From Sphingomonas sp. HITSZ_GF (GTDB lineage: Bacteria > Pseudomonadota > Alphaproteobacteria > Sphingomonadales > Sphingomonadaceae), in contig NZ_JARQXA010000003.1 of assembly GCF_029543155.1 (NCBI RefSeq), positions 248,001-312,000 on the forward strand: a stretch of 64,000 bases of DNA, in the 5' to 3' direction. Below the pieces are notes generated by a model, which was not told the origin of the DNA, ran no database searches, and saw only the letters and a list, made by a program, of their open reading frames with translations. The translations under genes and the position numbers were made by a program. This document shows, in pieces, positions 15,253 to 23,963 of the stretch (positions are counted from its first letter, which is position 1; every line of letters begins with the position of its first letter).

Positions 15253-16896
15253 ATGTCCGCCCCGCCAGTTCCATCGAACGGGGCGACATTGGAAGCGATC
15301 AAGAACCTGGTGGGCCAGATCGGCCCCAAGCGGCTGATGCTGATGGGAGGGGTGGCGCTCGCGCTGCTCGCCGCCCTCGCCTTCGTCGCCACCCGCGGCT
15401 CGAATCCGAGCATGGGGTTCCTCTACACCGACCTCGATCCCTCGGCCGCCGCGGCGATCACCGAGAAGCTCAAGGCGCAGAATGTCGAGTTCCAGCTTTC
15501 GGCCGACGGCACGTCGATCATGGCGCCGCAGGACAAGCTCGCCGAGCTGCGCATGAGCCTGGCCGGCGAGAAGCTGGGCGGCAAGATCGGCTATGAGGTG
15601 CTCGACGAGGAGCAGCCCTTCGGGGTTTCCGCCAGCCGCGCCAAGATGAACGAGACGCGCGCGATCGAGGGCGAGCTCGCCAAGTCGATCCAGACGATCC
15701 AGAACGTGACCGGCGCGCGCGTCCATATCGTGATGCCCGAGCGCGCGATGTTCGCCGAGGAAAGCCGCAAGGCGACCGCGGCGGTGACCGTGAAGACGCG
15801 CGGCCGCATCCCCAGCGAGACCGTCGCCTCGATCCGCTACCTCGTCTCCTCCTCGGTTCCCGAGCTTTCGCCGGACTCGGTCTCGGTCGTCGACCAGACC
15901 GGTGCGCTGCTTGCCCGTGCCGGCGATCCCGGCACCGCCAGCGCCGGCGACGCCGACGAGCGCCAGCAGGCCGTCGAGGCCAAGCTGCGCGACGAGATCG
16001 AATCCCTCCTCGAGCCGATCGTCGGCCAGGGCAAGGTCCGCGCCGAAGTCTCCGCCCAGATCGACCGTGACCAGTCGCGCGAGGAATCGAACGTCTTCGA
16101 TCCCGACAAGCAGGTGATCTCGCGCCAGGTGAGCGTGGAGACCGGCGAGCAGAACAACGAGCGCGATGGCGGCCCGCAGACCGCTTCGGTCGGCAACCAG
16201 CTGCCCGCCGCGCAGATGGGCGGGGCGAACGGCCCGGGCACCTCGCGCCAGTCGGGTAGCAACCAGACTTCGGAAGACACGACCTACGACAACAGCTCGA
16301 CCAAGACGATCACCATCCGCACGCCGGGCAAGGTGACGCGCCTGAGCGTCGCGGTGATGGTCGATGGCGGCGAGAAGGGCCTGCCCCAGCCGCAGATCGA
16401 CCGGCTGCAGCGCCTGGTGGAGAATGCCGTGGGCGCCGACACCCAGCGCGGGGACTCGGTCGTCGTCGAGAGCATGAAGTTCAACACCGACGACACGCCC
16501 GCCGACGCTACCGCCGGCATCCTCTCGGCGCTGCCGATGGACCGGATCTGGGGCCTGCTCCAGCTGATCGTGATCGGCGTGGTCGGCCTGGTGGCGCTGC
16601 GCATGCTCAAGCCCAAGCCCGCCCCGGTGGTTGCCGCCGCCGAGGAAATGCCGGCCCAGCTGCCCACCCATTCGCCCGAGATGCTCGCGCTCGCCGAGCG
16701 CGCCGCGGACGGCGACGTGGAGGCGATGGCCCAGCTCGAAAACATGACGCCCGACGTGCCGCAGCTCGATCAGGAGATCGCGCTCGCCCAGGTCGACGGC
16801 CGCATCAAGCTCTCCGCGCTCAAGCGCATCGGGGATGCGATCTCCGCGAGCCCGCCCGAGGCGGCCTCGGTGATCCGCCAGTGGATGAATGCATAG
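15253..16896 (+). CDS. fliF: Flagellar MS-ring protein FliF
   Basis: A 547-residue protein with membrane helices near residues 25-45 (LMLMGGVALALLAALAFVA) and about 430-450 (GLLQLIVIGVVGLVALRML). Between them is the YscJ/FliF ring-building domain (LYTDLDPSAAAAITEKLKAQNVEFQLSADG; KSIQTIQNVTGARVHIVMPERAMF). The C-terminal tail DQEIALAQVDGRIKLSALKRIGDAI is the FliG-binding region. FliF forms the MS and C-ring base in the inner membrane. I prefer the ATG after AAGGGG; an ATG 15 bases upstream lies inside the -10 element TATAATG and cannot be on the same transcript. Confidence 0.95.
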   Translation: MSAPPVPSNGATLEAIKNLVGQIGPKRLMLMGGVALALLAALAFVATRGSNPSMGFLYTDLDPSAAAAITEKLKAQNVEFQLSADGTSIMAPQDKLAELRMSLAGEKLGGKIGYEVLDEEQPFGVSASRAKMNETRAIEGELAKSIQTIQNVTGARVHIVMPERAMFAEESRKATAAVTVKTRGRIPSETVASIRYLVSSSVPELSPDSVSVVDQTGALLARAGDPGTASAGDADERQQAVEAKLRDEIESLLEPIVGQGKVRAEVSAQIDRDQSREESNVFDPDKQVISRQVSVETGEQNNERDGGPQTASVGNQLPAAQMGGANGPGTSRQSGSNQTSEDTTYDNSSTKTITIRTPGKVTRLSVAVMVDGGEKGLPQPQIDRLQRLVENAVGADTQRGDSVVVESMKFNTDDTPADATAGILSALPMDRIWGLLQLIVIGVVGLVALRMLKPKPAPVVAAAEEMPAQLPTHSPEMLALAERAADGDVEAMAQLENMTPDVPQLDQEIALAQVDGRIKLSALKRIGDAISASPPEAASVIRQWMNA

Positions 16897-16906
16897 GACC
16901 TGACCC

Positions 16907-17260
16907 ATGGACATCGAACCGCACGACATCATCCCGACCGACACGGCGGCCGAACAGCCCGCCCCGGTGTTCGAGGATTTCGACATCCATAGCGGCGCCG
17001 AAGTGCCGCAGGCCGGCAGCGAAGGCCTGGAAGCCGTGCACGACGTGCCGGTGCGCGTCCAGGCCGTGCTCGGCCGCGCCCGCATGCCGATCGGCGAGCT
17101 GCTCCAGCTCGGCTCGGGCACCGTCGTCGAGCTCGACCGCCGCGTCGGCGAGCCGGTGGATATCTTCGTCAACGACCGGCTGATCGCCCGCGGCGAAGTC
17201 GTCCTGATCGACAATGCGCTGGGCGTGACGCTCACCGAGATCGTGCGAGCCGAGCATTGA
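16907..17260 (+). CDS. fliN: Flagellar switch protein FliN, full-length
   Basis: A 117-residue protein: an acidic N-terminal region of about 45 residues, then a complete SpoA domain (VPVRVQAVLGRARMPIGELLQLGSGTVVELDRRVGEPVDIFVNDRLIARGEVVLIDNALGVTLTEIV). The VELDRRVGEPVDIFVN stretch is the classic FliN signature. It is the better match to canonical FliN of the two paralogues in this window. It sits between fliF and flbD. Both neighbours are close, which indicates a single fliF-fliN-flbD-flhA operon. Confidence 0.93.
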   Translation: MDIEPHDIIPTDTAAEQPAPVFEDFDIHSGAEVPQAGSEGLEAVHDVPVRVQAVLGRARMPIGELLQLGSGTVVELDRRVGEPVDIFVNDRLIARGEVVLIDNALGVTLTEIVRAEH

Positions 17261-17262
17261 GC

Positions 17263-18600
17263 ATGGGCCCGATCCGGATGCTGCTGATCGGTGCCCCGGG
17301 CACCGAGTTCCGCCGGGCGGCGGAGCTGGCGCAGAGCGCAGGCGCGGAGGTCACCATGGCCGACACGCCCGGCGCCGCGCTGGAGACGCTGCGCGCGCAC
17401 GGTGCCGACCTGGTGATGATCGACGTTCTCGAGGACGTGGTGCGTTTCCTGGCCGACCTGCGCAGCGAGCGCTTCGTCGTCCCCGTGCTCGCCTGCGGCA
17501 TTTCCGCCCCGGCCGAGCGCGCAGTGGCGGCGATCCGTGCCGGCGCGCGCGACTATGTGCCCCTGCCCCCGCAGCGCGAGCTGATCGCGGCGGCCATCGC
17601 GTCGGTGGTCGAGCGCCAGAGCCAGGTGCGGATCGGCGGCAACCCCGTGCTCGACCGCGCCATGGCGCTCGCCGCCGCGGTGGCGCCGAGCGGCGCCCCG
17701 GTGCTCGTCGCCGGCGGCAAGGGCACGGGCAAGGAAATGATGGCGCGCGAGATCCACAAGCTCTCGGGCCGCCCCGATCCGATCGTCTCGATCGAATGCG
17801 CCGGCGTTGCCGCCGACGTGCTCGAAAGCGAGCTGTTCGGCCATGAGGCCGGCGCCTTTCCGGGCGCCGCCGCGCGCCGCACCGGCCGCATGGAAAGCGC
17901 TGCCGGCGGCACGATCTTCCTGCGCGAGGTGGGTGCGCTTGCCCCCGCCACCCAGGCCCGGCTGCTCGCCGCGCTGATCGAGAAGCGCTTCCGCCGGCTC
18001 GGCGGCGAAGAGGACGTGCCGTTCGAGGCACGGCTGATCGCTTCGACCAGCATGGACCTGGAGCTGGCGGTGGAAGCCGGCAGCTTCCGCGAGGACCTGC
18101 TGGTGCGGCTGAGCCTTGCCCGCATCGAAGTGCCGCCGCTCGCGGAGCATTGCGACGACATCGCGGCGCTCGCCAACCTGTTCATCGAGCAGTTCGCCCA
18201 GGCCGATGGCCTGCCCGCCCGCCCGCTTGCGGACGGTGCGATCGCGGTGCTGCGCGCCTATGGCTGGCCGGGCAATATCCGCGAGCTGAAGGAATGCATC
18301 CACCGCGCCTCGCTGCTGGCCCATGGTCCGCGCATCGAAGCCGAGGACCTGACCCGTTCGGACGGATCGCCGCTCGAGGCGCTGGTGCAGCTGCCGGCGA
18401 GCGACGGACGGATCGAAGTCGACGGCCTGATCGGGCGCACGGTGGAGGAGGTGGAGCGCGAGCTGATCCTGGGCACGCTGGAGCGCTGCCAGGGCAACCG
18501 CACTTCCGCCTCGAGCATCCTGGGCATCTCGGTGCGCACGATGCGCAACAAGCTGCGCACCTTCATCGAGGGCGGCATCGCCGTGCCGCCGGCGGCGTGA
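17263..18600 (+). CDS. flbD: FlbD-type flagellar regulator with altered sigma-54 activation motifs
   Basis: A 445-residue protein. Residues 1-110 form a receiver-like domain lacking the acidic pocket. About 125-360 form an AAA+ domain: Walker A GGKGTGKE (151-158), then GAFPGA (197-202) where sigma-54 activators have GAFTGA, and GGTIFLREV (215-223) where Walker B is normally FLDE, so Arg221 replaces the Asp. The Arg-finger region SFREDLLVRLS is kept. A Fis-type helix-turn-helix GNRTSASSILGISVRTMRNK lies at about 411-434. In Caulobacter FlbD activates and represses flagellar genes under FliX control. The two changes predict loss of normal sigma-54 remodelling here, while DNA binding should remain. 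A TTG 6 bases upstream is an alternative start. Confidence 0.88.
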   Translation: MGPIRMLLIGAPGTEFRRAAELAQSAGAEVTMADTPGAALETLRAHGADLVMIDVLEDVVRFLADLRSERFVVPVLACGISAPAERAVAAIRAGARDYVPLPPQRELIAAAIASVVERQSQVRIGGNPVLDRAMALAAAVAPSGAPVLVAGGKGTGKEMMAREIHKLSGRPDPIVSIECAGVAADVLESELFGHEAGAFPGAAARRTGRMESAAGGTIFLREVGALAPATQARLLAALIEKRFRRLGGEEDVPFEARLIASTSMDLELAVEAGSFREDLLVRLSLARIEVPPLAEHCDDIAALANLFIEQFAQADGLPARPLADGAIAVLRAYGWPGNIRELKECIHRASLLAHGPRIEAEDLTRSDGSPLEALVQLPASDGRIEVDGLIGRTVEEVERELILGTLERCQGNRTSASSILGISVRTMRNKLRTFIEGGIAVPPAA

Positions 18601-18635
18601 GCCGTCCTCGCTGACCCCAAGATAGTGAGAGCAGA

Positions 18636-20717
18636 ATGCCTCCCGCGATCCTGAACCTTCTGAACAAGCTTGGCCTCAACCGCGACATCGCGCTCGCGGG
18701 CGGCGTGGTCGCGATCATCGCGATGCTGATCCTGCCGATCCCCGGCTGGCTGCTCGACCTGGGCCTGGCGCTGTCGATCACCGTTTCGGTGATGATCCTG
18801 ATGACGGCGCTGTTCATCGAGAAGCCGCTGGAACTCAGCGCCTTCCCGACGATCCTGCTCGTCGCGACGATGCTGCGCCTCGGCCTAAACCTCGCCTCGA
18901 CCCGCCTGATCCTGACCCATGGGCATGAAGGACATGACGCGGCGGGCGGCGTGATCGGGGCGTTCGGCGAGTTCCTGATGGGCGGCGAGGTCATCATCGG
19001 CCTGACCATCTTCATCATCCTGATCGTCATCAACTTCGTCGTCATCACCAAGGGCGCCGGCCGCATCGCCGAAGTCGCCGCGCGCTTCAGCCTGGACTCG
19101 ATGCCCGGCAAGCAGATGGCGATCGACGCCGACCTGTCCGCCGGCATGATCAACGAGGACCAGGCCAAGATCCGCCGCGCCGAAGTGGAAGCCGAGAGCG
19201 GCTTCTACGGCGCGATGGACGGTGCCTCGAAGTTCGTGAAGGGCGACGCGGTCGCCGGCCTGCTGATCACCGCGGTGAACATCGTCGTCGGCCTGACCAT
19301 CGGCGTCGTCTCGCACGGCGTGCCGATCGGCGAGGCCTTCCATACCTATACGGTGCTGACCGCCGGCGACGGCCTGGTCAGCCAGATCCCGGCGCTGATC
19401 ATCTCGATCGCTGCGGGCCTGCTCGTCTCCAAGGGTGGCGTGAAGGGCAAGACCGGCACTGCGCTCAGCGAGCAGATGGGCCGCTATCCCAAGGCCTTCG
19501 GCATGGTCTCGTTCCTGATGGGCGCGCTGGCGCTCATGCCGGGCCTGCCCTTCCTCCCCTTCGCCATCTTCTCGGCCGCCTCTGGCTTCGCCGCGTGGAA
19601 GATGAGCAAGAACGCCGCCGCCAAGGCCGCGCTGGAGCGCGCCGTCGCCGCGCAGGAAAAGGCCGCCGAGGCCGTTGTCGAGCAGCCGATCTCGCAGACG
19701 CTGGCGATCGACGCGGTGCGCATCGAGATCGGCTATGCGCTGCTGCCGATGATCAACGACGAGCAGCGCGAGCCGCGCCTCGACGACCAGGTGCGCGCGC
19801 TGCGCCGCCAGATGGCGACCGATTTCGGCTTCGTGCTGCCCTCGGTCCGGATCATCGACAATATGGCGCTGAAGCCCAACGAGTATGTCATCACGATCAA
19901 GGAGACCGAAGCGGCGCGCGGCGAGATCCGCGTCGACAAGCTGCTGATGATCAATCCGGGCGGCGGCCCGGCCGGCCTGCCCGGCGAGCCGACCAAGGAG
20001 CCGGTGTTCGGCCTGCCCGCGCTGTGGATCGATCGCGAGCTGCGCGACGAGGCCGGCTTCCGCGGCCTGACCGTGGTGGAGTGCGGCACGATCATCACCA
20101 CCCACCTGACCGAGCTGGTGAAGGAGAACATCGCCGACCTGCTCTCCTATTCGGAGACGCAGAAGCTGCTCACCGAAGTCCACAAGGACTCCGAGAAGCT
20201 GGTCAGCGACATCGTGCCGAGCAAGGTCTCGATCTCGAGCGTCCAGCGCATCCTGCAGAACCTGCTGGGCGAAGGCATCTCGATCCGCGACATCCCGACG
20301 ATCCTCGAAGGCATCGCCGAGGCGGCACCGCTGACCGCGAACCTGACCCAGATGACCGAGCATGTCCGCTCGCGCCTGGCCCGGCAGATCAGCGCGTCGC
20401 AGGTGCGCGGCGAGGCGATCCCGGTGGTCACGCTCTCGCCCGAATGGGACCAGGAGTTCGCCGAGAGCATCCTGGGCCAGGGCGACGATCGCCAGCTCGC
20501 GATGGCGCCGAGCTCGCTGCACAGGTTCATCGCGCATGTCCGCGAGACCTATGACCGGCTGGCGCAGGACGGGGAGATCCCGTGCATGCTGACCAGCCCG
20601 GCGATCCGTCCCTTCGTCCGCTCGATCATCGAGCGGGTGCGCCCGGCGACGGTGGTGCTTTCGCAGAACGAGATCCACGCCCGCGCCCGCATCCGCGCGC
20701 TCGGCACAATCGGCTGA
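18636..20717 (+). CDS. flhA: Flagellar export platform protein FlhA
   Basis: A 693-residue protein with six to eight membrane helices in the first 310 residues and a cytoplasmic ring-forming domain after. The FHIPEP family signature is intact (EVAARFSLDSMPGKQM, then AIDADLSAGMI). The cytoplasmic part has ALPALWIDRELRDEAGF-like and ILQNLLGEGISIRDIPTILEGIAEAA, the conserved chaperone-docking domain. FlhA forms the nonameric ring that receives substrates and uses the proton-motive force. It is the last gene of the fliF-fliN-flbD-flhA operon. Confidence 0.98.
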   Translation: MPPAILNLLNKLGLNRDIALAGGVVAIIAMLILPIPGWLLDLGLALSITVSVMILMTALFIEKPLELSAFPTILLVATMLRLGLNLASTRLILTHGHEGHDAAGGVIGAFGEFLMGGEVIIGLTIFIILIVINFVVITKGAGRIAEVAARFSLDSMPGKQMAIDADLSAGMINEDQAKIRRAEVEAESGFYGAMDGASKFVKGDAVAGLLITAVNIVVGLTIGVVSHGVPIGEAFHTYTVLTAGDGLVSQIPALIISIAAGLLVSKGGVKGKTGTALSEQMGRYPKAFGMVSFLMGALALMPGLPFLPFAIFSAASGFAAWKMSKNAAAKAALERAVAAQEKAAEAVVEQPISQTLAIDAVRIEIGYALLPMINDEQREPRLDDQVRALRRQMATDFGFVLPSVRIIDNMALKPNEYVITIKETEAARGEIRVDKLLMINPGGGPAGLPGEPTKEPVFGLPALWIDRELRDEAGFRGLTVVECGTIITTHLTELVKENIADLLSYSETQKLLTEVHKDSEKLVSDIVPSKVSISSVQRILQNLLGEGISIRDIPTILEGIAEAAPLTANLTQMTEHVRSRLARQISASQVRGEAIPVVTLSPEWDQEFAESILGQGDDRQLAMAPSSLHRFIAHVRETYDRLAQDGEIPCMLTSPAIRPFVRSIIERVRPATVVLSQNEIHARARIRALGTIG

Positions 20718-20742
20718 TCCGGACCGCTTGGGCCGGGACTCT

Positions 20743-20750
20743 CCTATAAT
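20743..20750 (+). promoter_or_regulatory. fliK promoter -10 element
   Basis: CCTATAAT in the context CTCTCCTATAATGG, 40 bases before the fliK ATG. There is neither a TTGACA box 16-18 bases upstream nor a GGCA-N5-TGCC palindrome. Confidence 0.5.
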
Positions 20751-20790
20751 GGAAAATGCGGGCCCCGACGCCCGCCGTCGAGGCACCTGA

Positions 20791-22146
20791 ATGCAGATAA
20801 ACAACCTCGGGTTTCCCGCGAACCTGTTCGGCATCGGAAGCGCCGCGCCCACTGCCGGCACCGGCTTCGCGCAGTCGCTGGGCCAAGTGCTCGGCACGCC
20901 GAACGCAGACGCCGGGGCCGGCCTTGTGCCGCCGCCGGCCGCCAATGATTCGGTCGCGCCCGCCGCGACGATGCGCATGGCGCAATTGCTCACCACCGCC
21001 GCGCCGCTGGCGCCGACGGTTCCTGCCGCTATCGCTATGCCTGAGGCGCAGCTGCCGGCCGCCCCGGCCGTTGCCGGCGATGCGGCCACGCTTCCCGAAA
21101 CTGCCGTCGCGACGCCGCAGGCGCCGGGCAAGCCGATCGTCCAGGACAAGCCGGGTGCGCCCGCCAAGCCGGATGCCATGCCCGCGACGCTCGAGCTGCC
21201 CGCCGATCCGGCGCCGGAAGCGCCGGTTCCCGACGCGACCGCTGAGCCAGCCGCGGAGGAGGCCAAGGGCGCGATCCCGGCAAAGCGCGGGACGCGCCTT
21301 GCCAAGAATATCGCAGAGGAAATCCCGGCCGATCCCGCCGCTGCCGATGCACAGCCGGTGGTCGCCGAAATCGTGGCGGTCGCTGCGGTGCAGGCGCCGG
21401 TGCGCCCCGAGCTGGCGGTGAAGCCCCAGGCGTCGCCCAGCCGGCTGGTGGGTGACGTGACCGCCAATGCCCGCAAGGCCGATCCCGGCCGCGCCGAGCC
21501 GGCCGCCGCGCAGCCTGCCGCCACCGCCGACAAGGGCGATGCCGCGGTCTCGGCGATCGCCGGCAAGGCAGGCGACAAGAACGACAATGCGCCGTCCGAC
21601 GAGCGCGGCCAGGCCCCGGCCTTCACGCTGCGCCATGACGGGCACGCGACGCCGGCGCATGCCGCGACCGAGACCACGCGCACCCAGGCCGCGCCGGCAG
21701 TTGCCGCCGCCGAACCGGTGGTCGCCGCCCGCCCGGGCCATCTCGGCCAGCAGCTCGGTGTCGAGATCGCCCGCAAGGTCGAGACCGGCGAGGATACGCT
21801 GCGCGTGCGGCTGAGCCCCGACAATCTCGGCAAGGTGGAGGTGACCCTCTCCTTCGACGATGGCGGCAAGCTCCACGCCACGGTGCGCGCGGAGAGCGCG
21901 CAGGCGCTCGACCTGTTGCGCCAAGATGCGCCCGATCTGGGCCGCGCGCTCGACCAGGCGGGCATCCGCGCCGACGCGCAGAGCTTCCGCTTCGAGAGCC
22001 GCAGCGACGGCGGCGGCGCGCAGGCGCAGCAGCAGGGCCAGAACCCTTCCGCCGGCGGCCAGCACGCCGGCTCTGACGAAACCGACACGACCGAAACCGC
22101 CTATCGCGAGATCCGCGGCGACGGCCAGGTCGACCTCCTCGCCTAG
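20791..22146 (+). CDS. fliK: Flagellar hook-length control protein FliK
   Basis: A 451-residue protein. The first 310 residues are Ala/Pro-rich and low-complexity, as expected for the unfolded ruler part. The C-terminal domain (about 325-410) is the conserved FliK export-switch domain: GQQLGVEIARKVETGEDTLRVRLSPDNLGKVEVTLSF, then LHATVRAESAQALDLLRQDAPDLGRALDQAGI. FliK measures hook length and triggers FlhB to switch to filament substrates. It starts a two-gene unit with flgD and has its own CCTATAAT promoter element. Confidence 0.92.
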   Translation: MQINNLGFPANLFGIGSAAPTAGTGFAQSLGQVLGTPNADAGAGLVPPPAANDSVAPAATMRMAQLLTTAAPLAPTVPAAIAMPEAQLPAAPAVAGDAATLPETAVATPQAPGKPIVQDKPGAPAKPDAMPATLELPADPAPEAPVPDATAEPAAEEAKGAIPAKRGTRLAKNIAEEIPADPAAADAQPVVAEIVAVAAVQAPVRPELAVKPQASPSRLVGDVTANARKADPGRAEPAAAQPAATADKGDAAVSAIAGKAGDKNDNAPSDERGQAPAFTLRHDGHATPAHAATETTRTQAAPAVAAAEPVVAARPGHLGQQLGVEIARKVETGEDTLRVRLSPDNLGKVEVTLSFDDGGKLHATVRAESAQALDLLRQDAPDLGRALDQAGIRADAQSFRFESRSDGGGAQAQQQGQNPSAGGQHAGSDETDTTETAYREIRGDGQVDLLA

Positions 22147-22155
22147 GAGCATCCA

Positions 22156-22821
22156 ATGACCACCGTCACCAACACCACCAGCACCGCCGCGACCAACAGC
22201 ACGGCGACTGCATCGAGCACCGGCCTCAACGCCGACTTCACGATGTTCCTGAAGCTGCTGACCACGCAGATGCAGAACCAGGACCCGCTGAGCCCGATGG
22301 ACACCAGCCAGTACACCCAGCAGCTGGTGCAATATTCGCAGGTCGAGCAGTCGATGTCGCAGACGGCGACGCTCAAGGACATCCTGTCGACGCTCGGCAC
22401 GCAGAACCTCACCCAGGCCTCGTCGCTGATCGGGCGCGCGGTGGAAGCCGATTCCAACGTGGCGGGCCTGACCGACAGCGTGCCGGCCCAGTGGAACTGG
22501 ACCGCGCCGCGCGACGCCACCACGGTGGTCGCGACGATCAGCGATGCCTCGGGCAAGGTGGTCGACACGCGCACCGTCAGCGTCACCGGATCGACCGGCA
22601 CGCTGGGCTGGGACGGCGAGACCGCGAGCGGCCGCCAGATGGCCGCGGGTAAATATTCGCTGTCGATCAAGGCGCTCGACAGCTCGGGCACCGAGATCAG
22701 CAACACCAGCGTGCACAGCATCGGCACGGTGAGCGATGTGCAGCTCGACAATGGCGCGATCCTGGTGACCGTGAACGGCAACCAGTTCGACGCCGGCAAG
22801 CTCACCCGGATCGGTGGTTAA
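22156..22821 (+). CDS. flgD: Flagellar hook scaffold protein FlgD
   Basis: A 221-residue protein. The N-terminal signature is present: FTMFLKLLTTQMQNQDPLSPMDTSQYTQQLVQYSQVEQ. The C-terminal half is the Ig-like/tudor part with AQWNWTAPRDATTVVATI and TGTLGWDGETASGRQMAAGKYSLSIKA. FlgD caps the growing hook. It follows fliK by 9 bases, and the transcript probably ends at the strong hairpin about 165 bases downstream. Confidence 0.96.
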   Translation: MTTVTNTTSTAATNSTATASSTGLNADFTMFLKLLTTQMQNQDPLSPMDTSQYTQQLVQYSQVEQSMSQTATLKDILSTLGTQNLTQASSLIGRAVEADSNVAGLTDSVPAQWNWTAPRDATTVVATISDASGKVVDTRTVSVTGSTGTLGWDGETASGRQMAAGKYSLSIKALDSSGTEISNTSVHSIGTVSDVQLDNGAILVTVNGNQFDAGKLTRIGG

Positions 22822-22985
22822 CCAGGGACTTACCCTCGGGATTCTCCTGAGGGGAGTCGGTTTGGGCGCCCCTCTCGCGCCCTCTATATTAAGAGAAGAG
22901 AGGCGGGCGGGCGTATCAATCCCCTCGCGACCCGCCCGTCTCTCTGCCGGTGCCTGAGGCACCCAGTTTTCCTATCGCTTAAACA
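22822..22985. other. Gap between flgD and its terminator; imperfect hairpin only
   Basis: It contains a long inverted repeat, GAGAGGCGGGCGGG ... CCCGCCCGTCTCTC, with a 19-base loop, and an isolated CTCTATATTAAG resembling the flagellar -10 element but with no gene behind it. No ORF is supported here. Confidence 0.35.
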
Positions 22986-23024
22986 GGACGGGCCGGTTCT
23001 CCTCCACCGGCTCGTCCTTTTTTT
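22986..23024 (+). terminator. Terminator of fliK-flgD
   Basis: A 12-bp stem GGACGGGCCGGT/ACCGGCTCGTCC (one G-U type mismatch) with an 8-base loop, followed by seven T residues. Confidence 0.9.
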
Positions 23025-23063
23025 GTGCGCAGCATGGGTAGGCTCCACAGCCGCTTCACGCAC

Positions 23064-23090
23064 AAAAAAACAGGGCCGCGAGCGGCCCTG
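23064..23090 (-). terminator. Terminator of the 23.1-kb minus-strand gene
   Basis: Read on the minus strand: perfect 9-bp stem CAGGGCCGC/GCGGCCCTG with a 2-base nominal loop (closing to 4 in practice), followed by seven T residues. It converges on the fliK-flgD terminator. Confidence 0.88.
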
Positions 23091-23115
23091 CTTCCTGTTC
23101 CCCGGTACCTGAAGT

Positions 23116-23445
23116 TCAGGCGTGCGCGGCGCGCAGCACGGCCTGGGTGGGCAGCTGGATGATCTGCGCCGGCGCCAGGCCGGCATCGGCCTCGGCCACC
23201 TCGAAGCTCTCGAGCGCACAGCCGGCGATCGCCGCCGGGCTGGTGAGCATCGCGATGCAATCGACGATCGACGGATCCTCGCGCGGGCCGATCGTGTCGA
23301 GCACATCGGCCAGCGTCATCCCCGGCGCGGCCAGCGCCCGATCGGCAGCCGCCGACCACAGGGCGCGAACATCGGCCACCGACAAGGTAAGCGATACAGT
23401 GTAGCTGGAAGCCCCGGTACCAAACGCCATCTCACTCACGCCCAT
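23116..23445 (-). CDS. Hypothetical protein of 109 residues in the flagellar cluster
   Basis: I do not recognise this family. The start has a good ribosome site (AGGGGTGAC 3-6 bases before ATG). The protein is small, with no signal peptide or membrane segment. It begins with a beta-strand-like stretch (SSYTVSLTLSVADVRALWSAAADRALAA), a helix, then LDTIGPREDPSIVDCIAMLTSP, and a C-terminal AQIIQLPTQAVLRAAHA. It has its own terminator, and codon usage resembles that of its neighbours. It lies between fliK-flgD and the flagellin gene, with another unknown gene upstream on the same strand, so a flagellar role is possible but not shown. Confidence 0.6.
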   Translation of the reverse strand: MGVSEMAFGTGASSYTVSLTLSVADVRALWSAAADRALAAPGMTLADVLDTIGPREDPSIVDCIAMLTSPAAIAGCALESFEVAEADAGLAPAQIIQLPTQAVLRAAHA

Positions 23446-23541
23446 TTGTCACCCCTGACCCGTTCGTGTGGAATTTGTGCCTAGATGCCGCAAACTCGGG
23501 CGGCAGCGTAGTACGGGCAAGCCCGTATGTGTTTTTGCGGA

Positions 23542-23943
23542 TCAATGGACCCGCGCTTCGGCGCGGCGGCCCAGCTCGCGGGCATGCGCGGCAACGAGGC
23601 AGAGCTCCGCATAGAGCCGATCCCAGAACGGCGCCGGGATATCGAGCGAGGGCGCGCCCGGCTGATGCAGCGCCAGCGCGGCGCAGGGATCGAGCCCCAG
23701 GCGGAAGCGCGTGGCGAAGACGCCGTCGATATGCTCGTCGGGAAGATCGTGCGGCACGGCGAGGCGGGCGGACATGATATAGCCCGACAGCACATCAACG
23801 CCGTAGCCATCGAGCATCACCCGGGGCCGGCCGGCCATGTCGGGCCGCTCGAGCACCACCAGGGCGCCGGTGGGATGCTCCTCGACGCTCACCTGCAGGC
23901 GGCCACCGAACGCATCCGTGATTTCTCTGATCCTAGGAAACAA
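23542..23943 (-). CDS. Hypothetical protein of 133 residues behind a flagellar-type promoter
   Basis: I do not recognise this family. The start is TTG preceded by AGGAGA at 8 bases. The product begins MFPRIREITDAFGGRLQVSVEE and has a beta-rich first half (GALVVLERPDMAGRPRVMLDGYGVDVLSGYIM) and a helical C-terminus (PFWDRLYAELCLVAAHARELGRRAE). There is no export signal. Directly upstream is CTCTATAATG, the element shared by flagellar genes in this window. Placement just downstream of the flagellin gene on the same strand, but with a terminator between, suggests independent expression in the flagellar regulon. Confidence 0.6.
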   Translation of the reverse strand: MFPRIREITDAFGGRLQVSVEEHPTGALVVLERPDMAGRPRVMLDGYGVDVLSGYIMSARLAVPHDLPDEHIDGVFATRFRLGLDPCAALALHQPGAPSLDIPAPFWDRLYAELCLVAAHARELGRRAEARVH

Positions 23944-23963
23944 GAGCTATTCTCCTCTTGGGA

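Noticed and set aside
15046-18324. 1092-codon open frame on the minus strand opposite fliF, fliN and flbD
   Set aside because: Composition is that of a shadow frame and all three plus-strand genes are clearly homologous to known proteins.
22880-22895. CTCTATATTAAG as a further flagellar promoter
   Set aside because: No ORF follows on the plus strand before the terminator, and it differs from the consensus.
18885-22962. Long minus-strand open frames opposite flhA and fliK
   Set aside because: Antisense to well-defined genes, with low-complexity sequence and no ribosome site or domain.
23514-23536. TACGGGC-AA-GCCCGTA with T residues as a terminator
   Set aside because: The T tract lies on the plus strand, where no gene ends; on the minus strand, which has the gene, no T tract follows.
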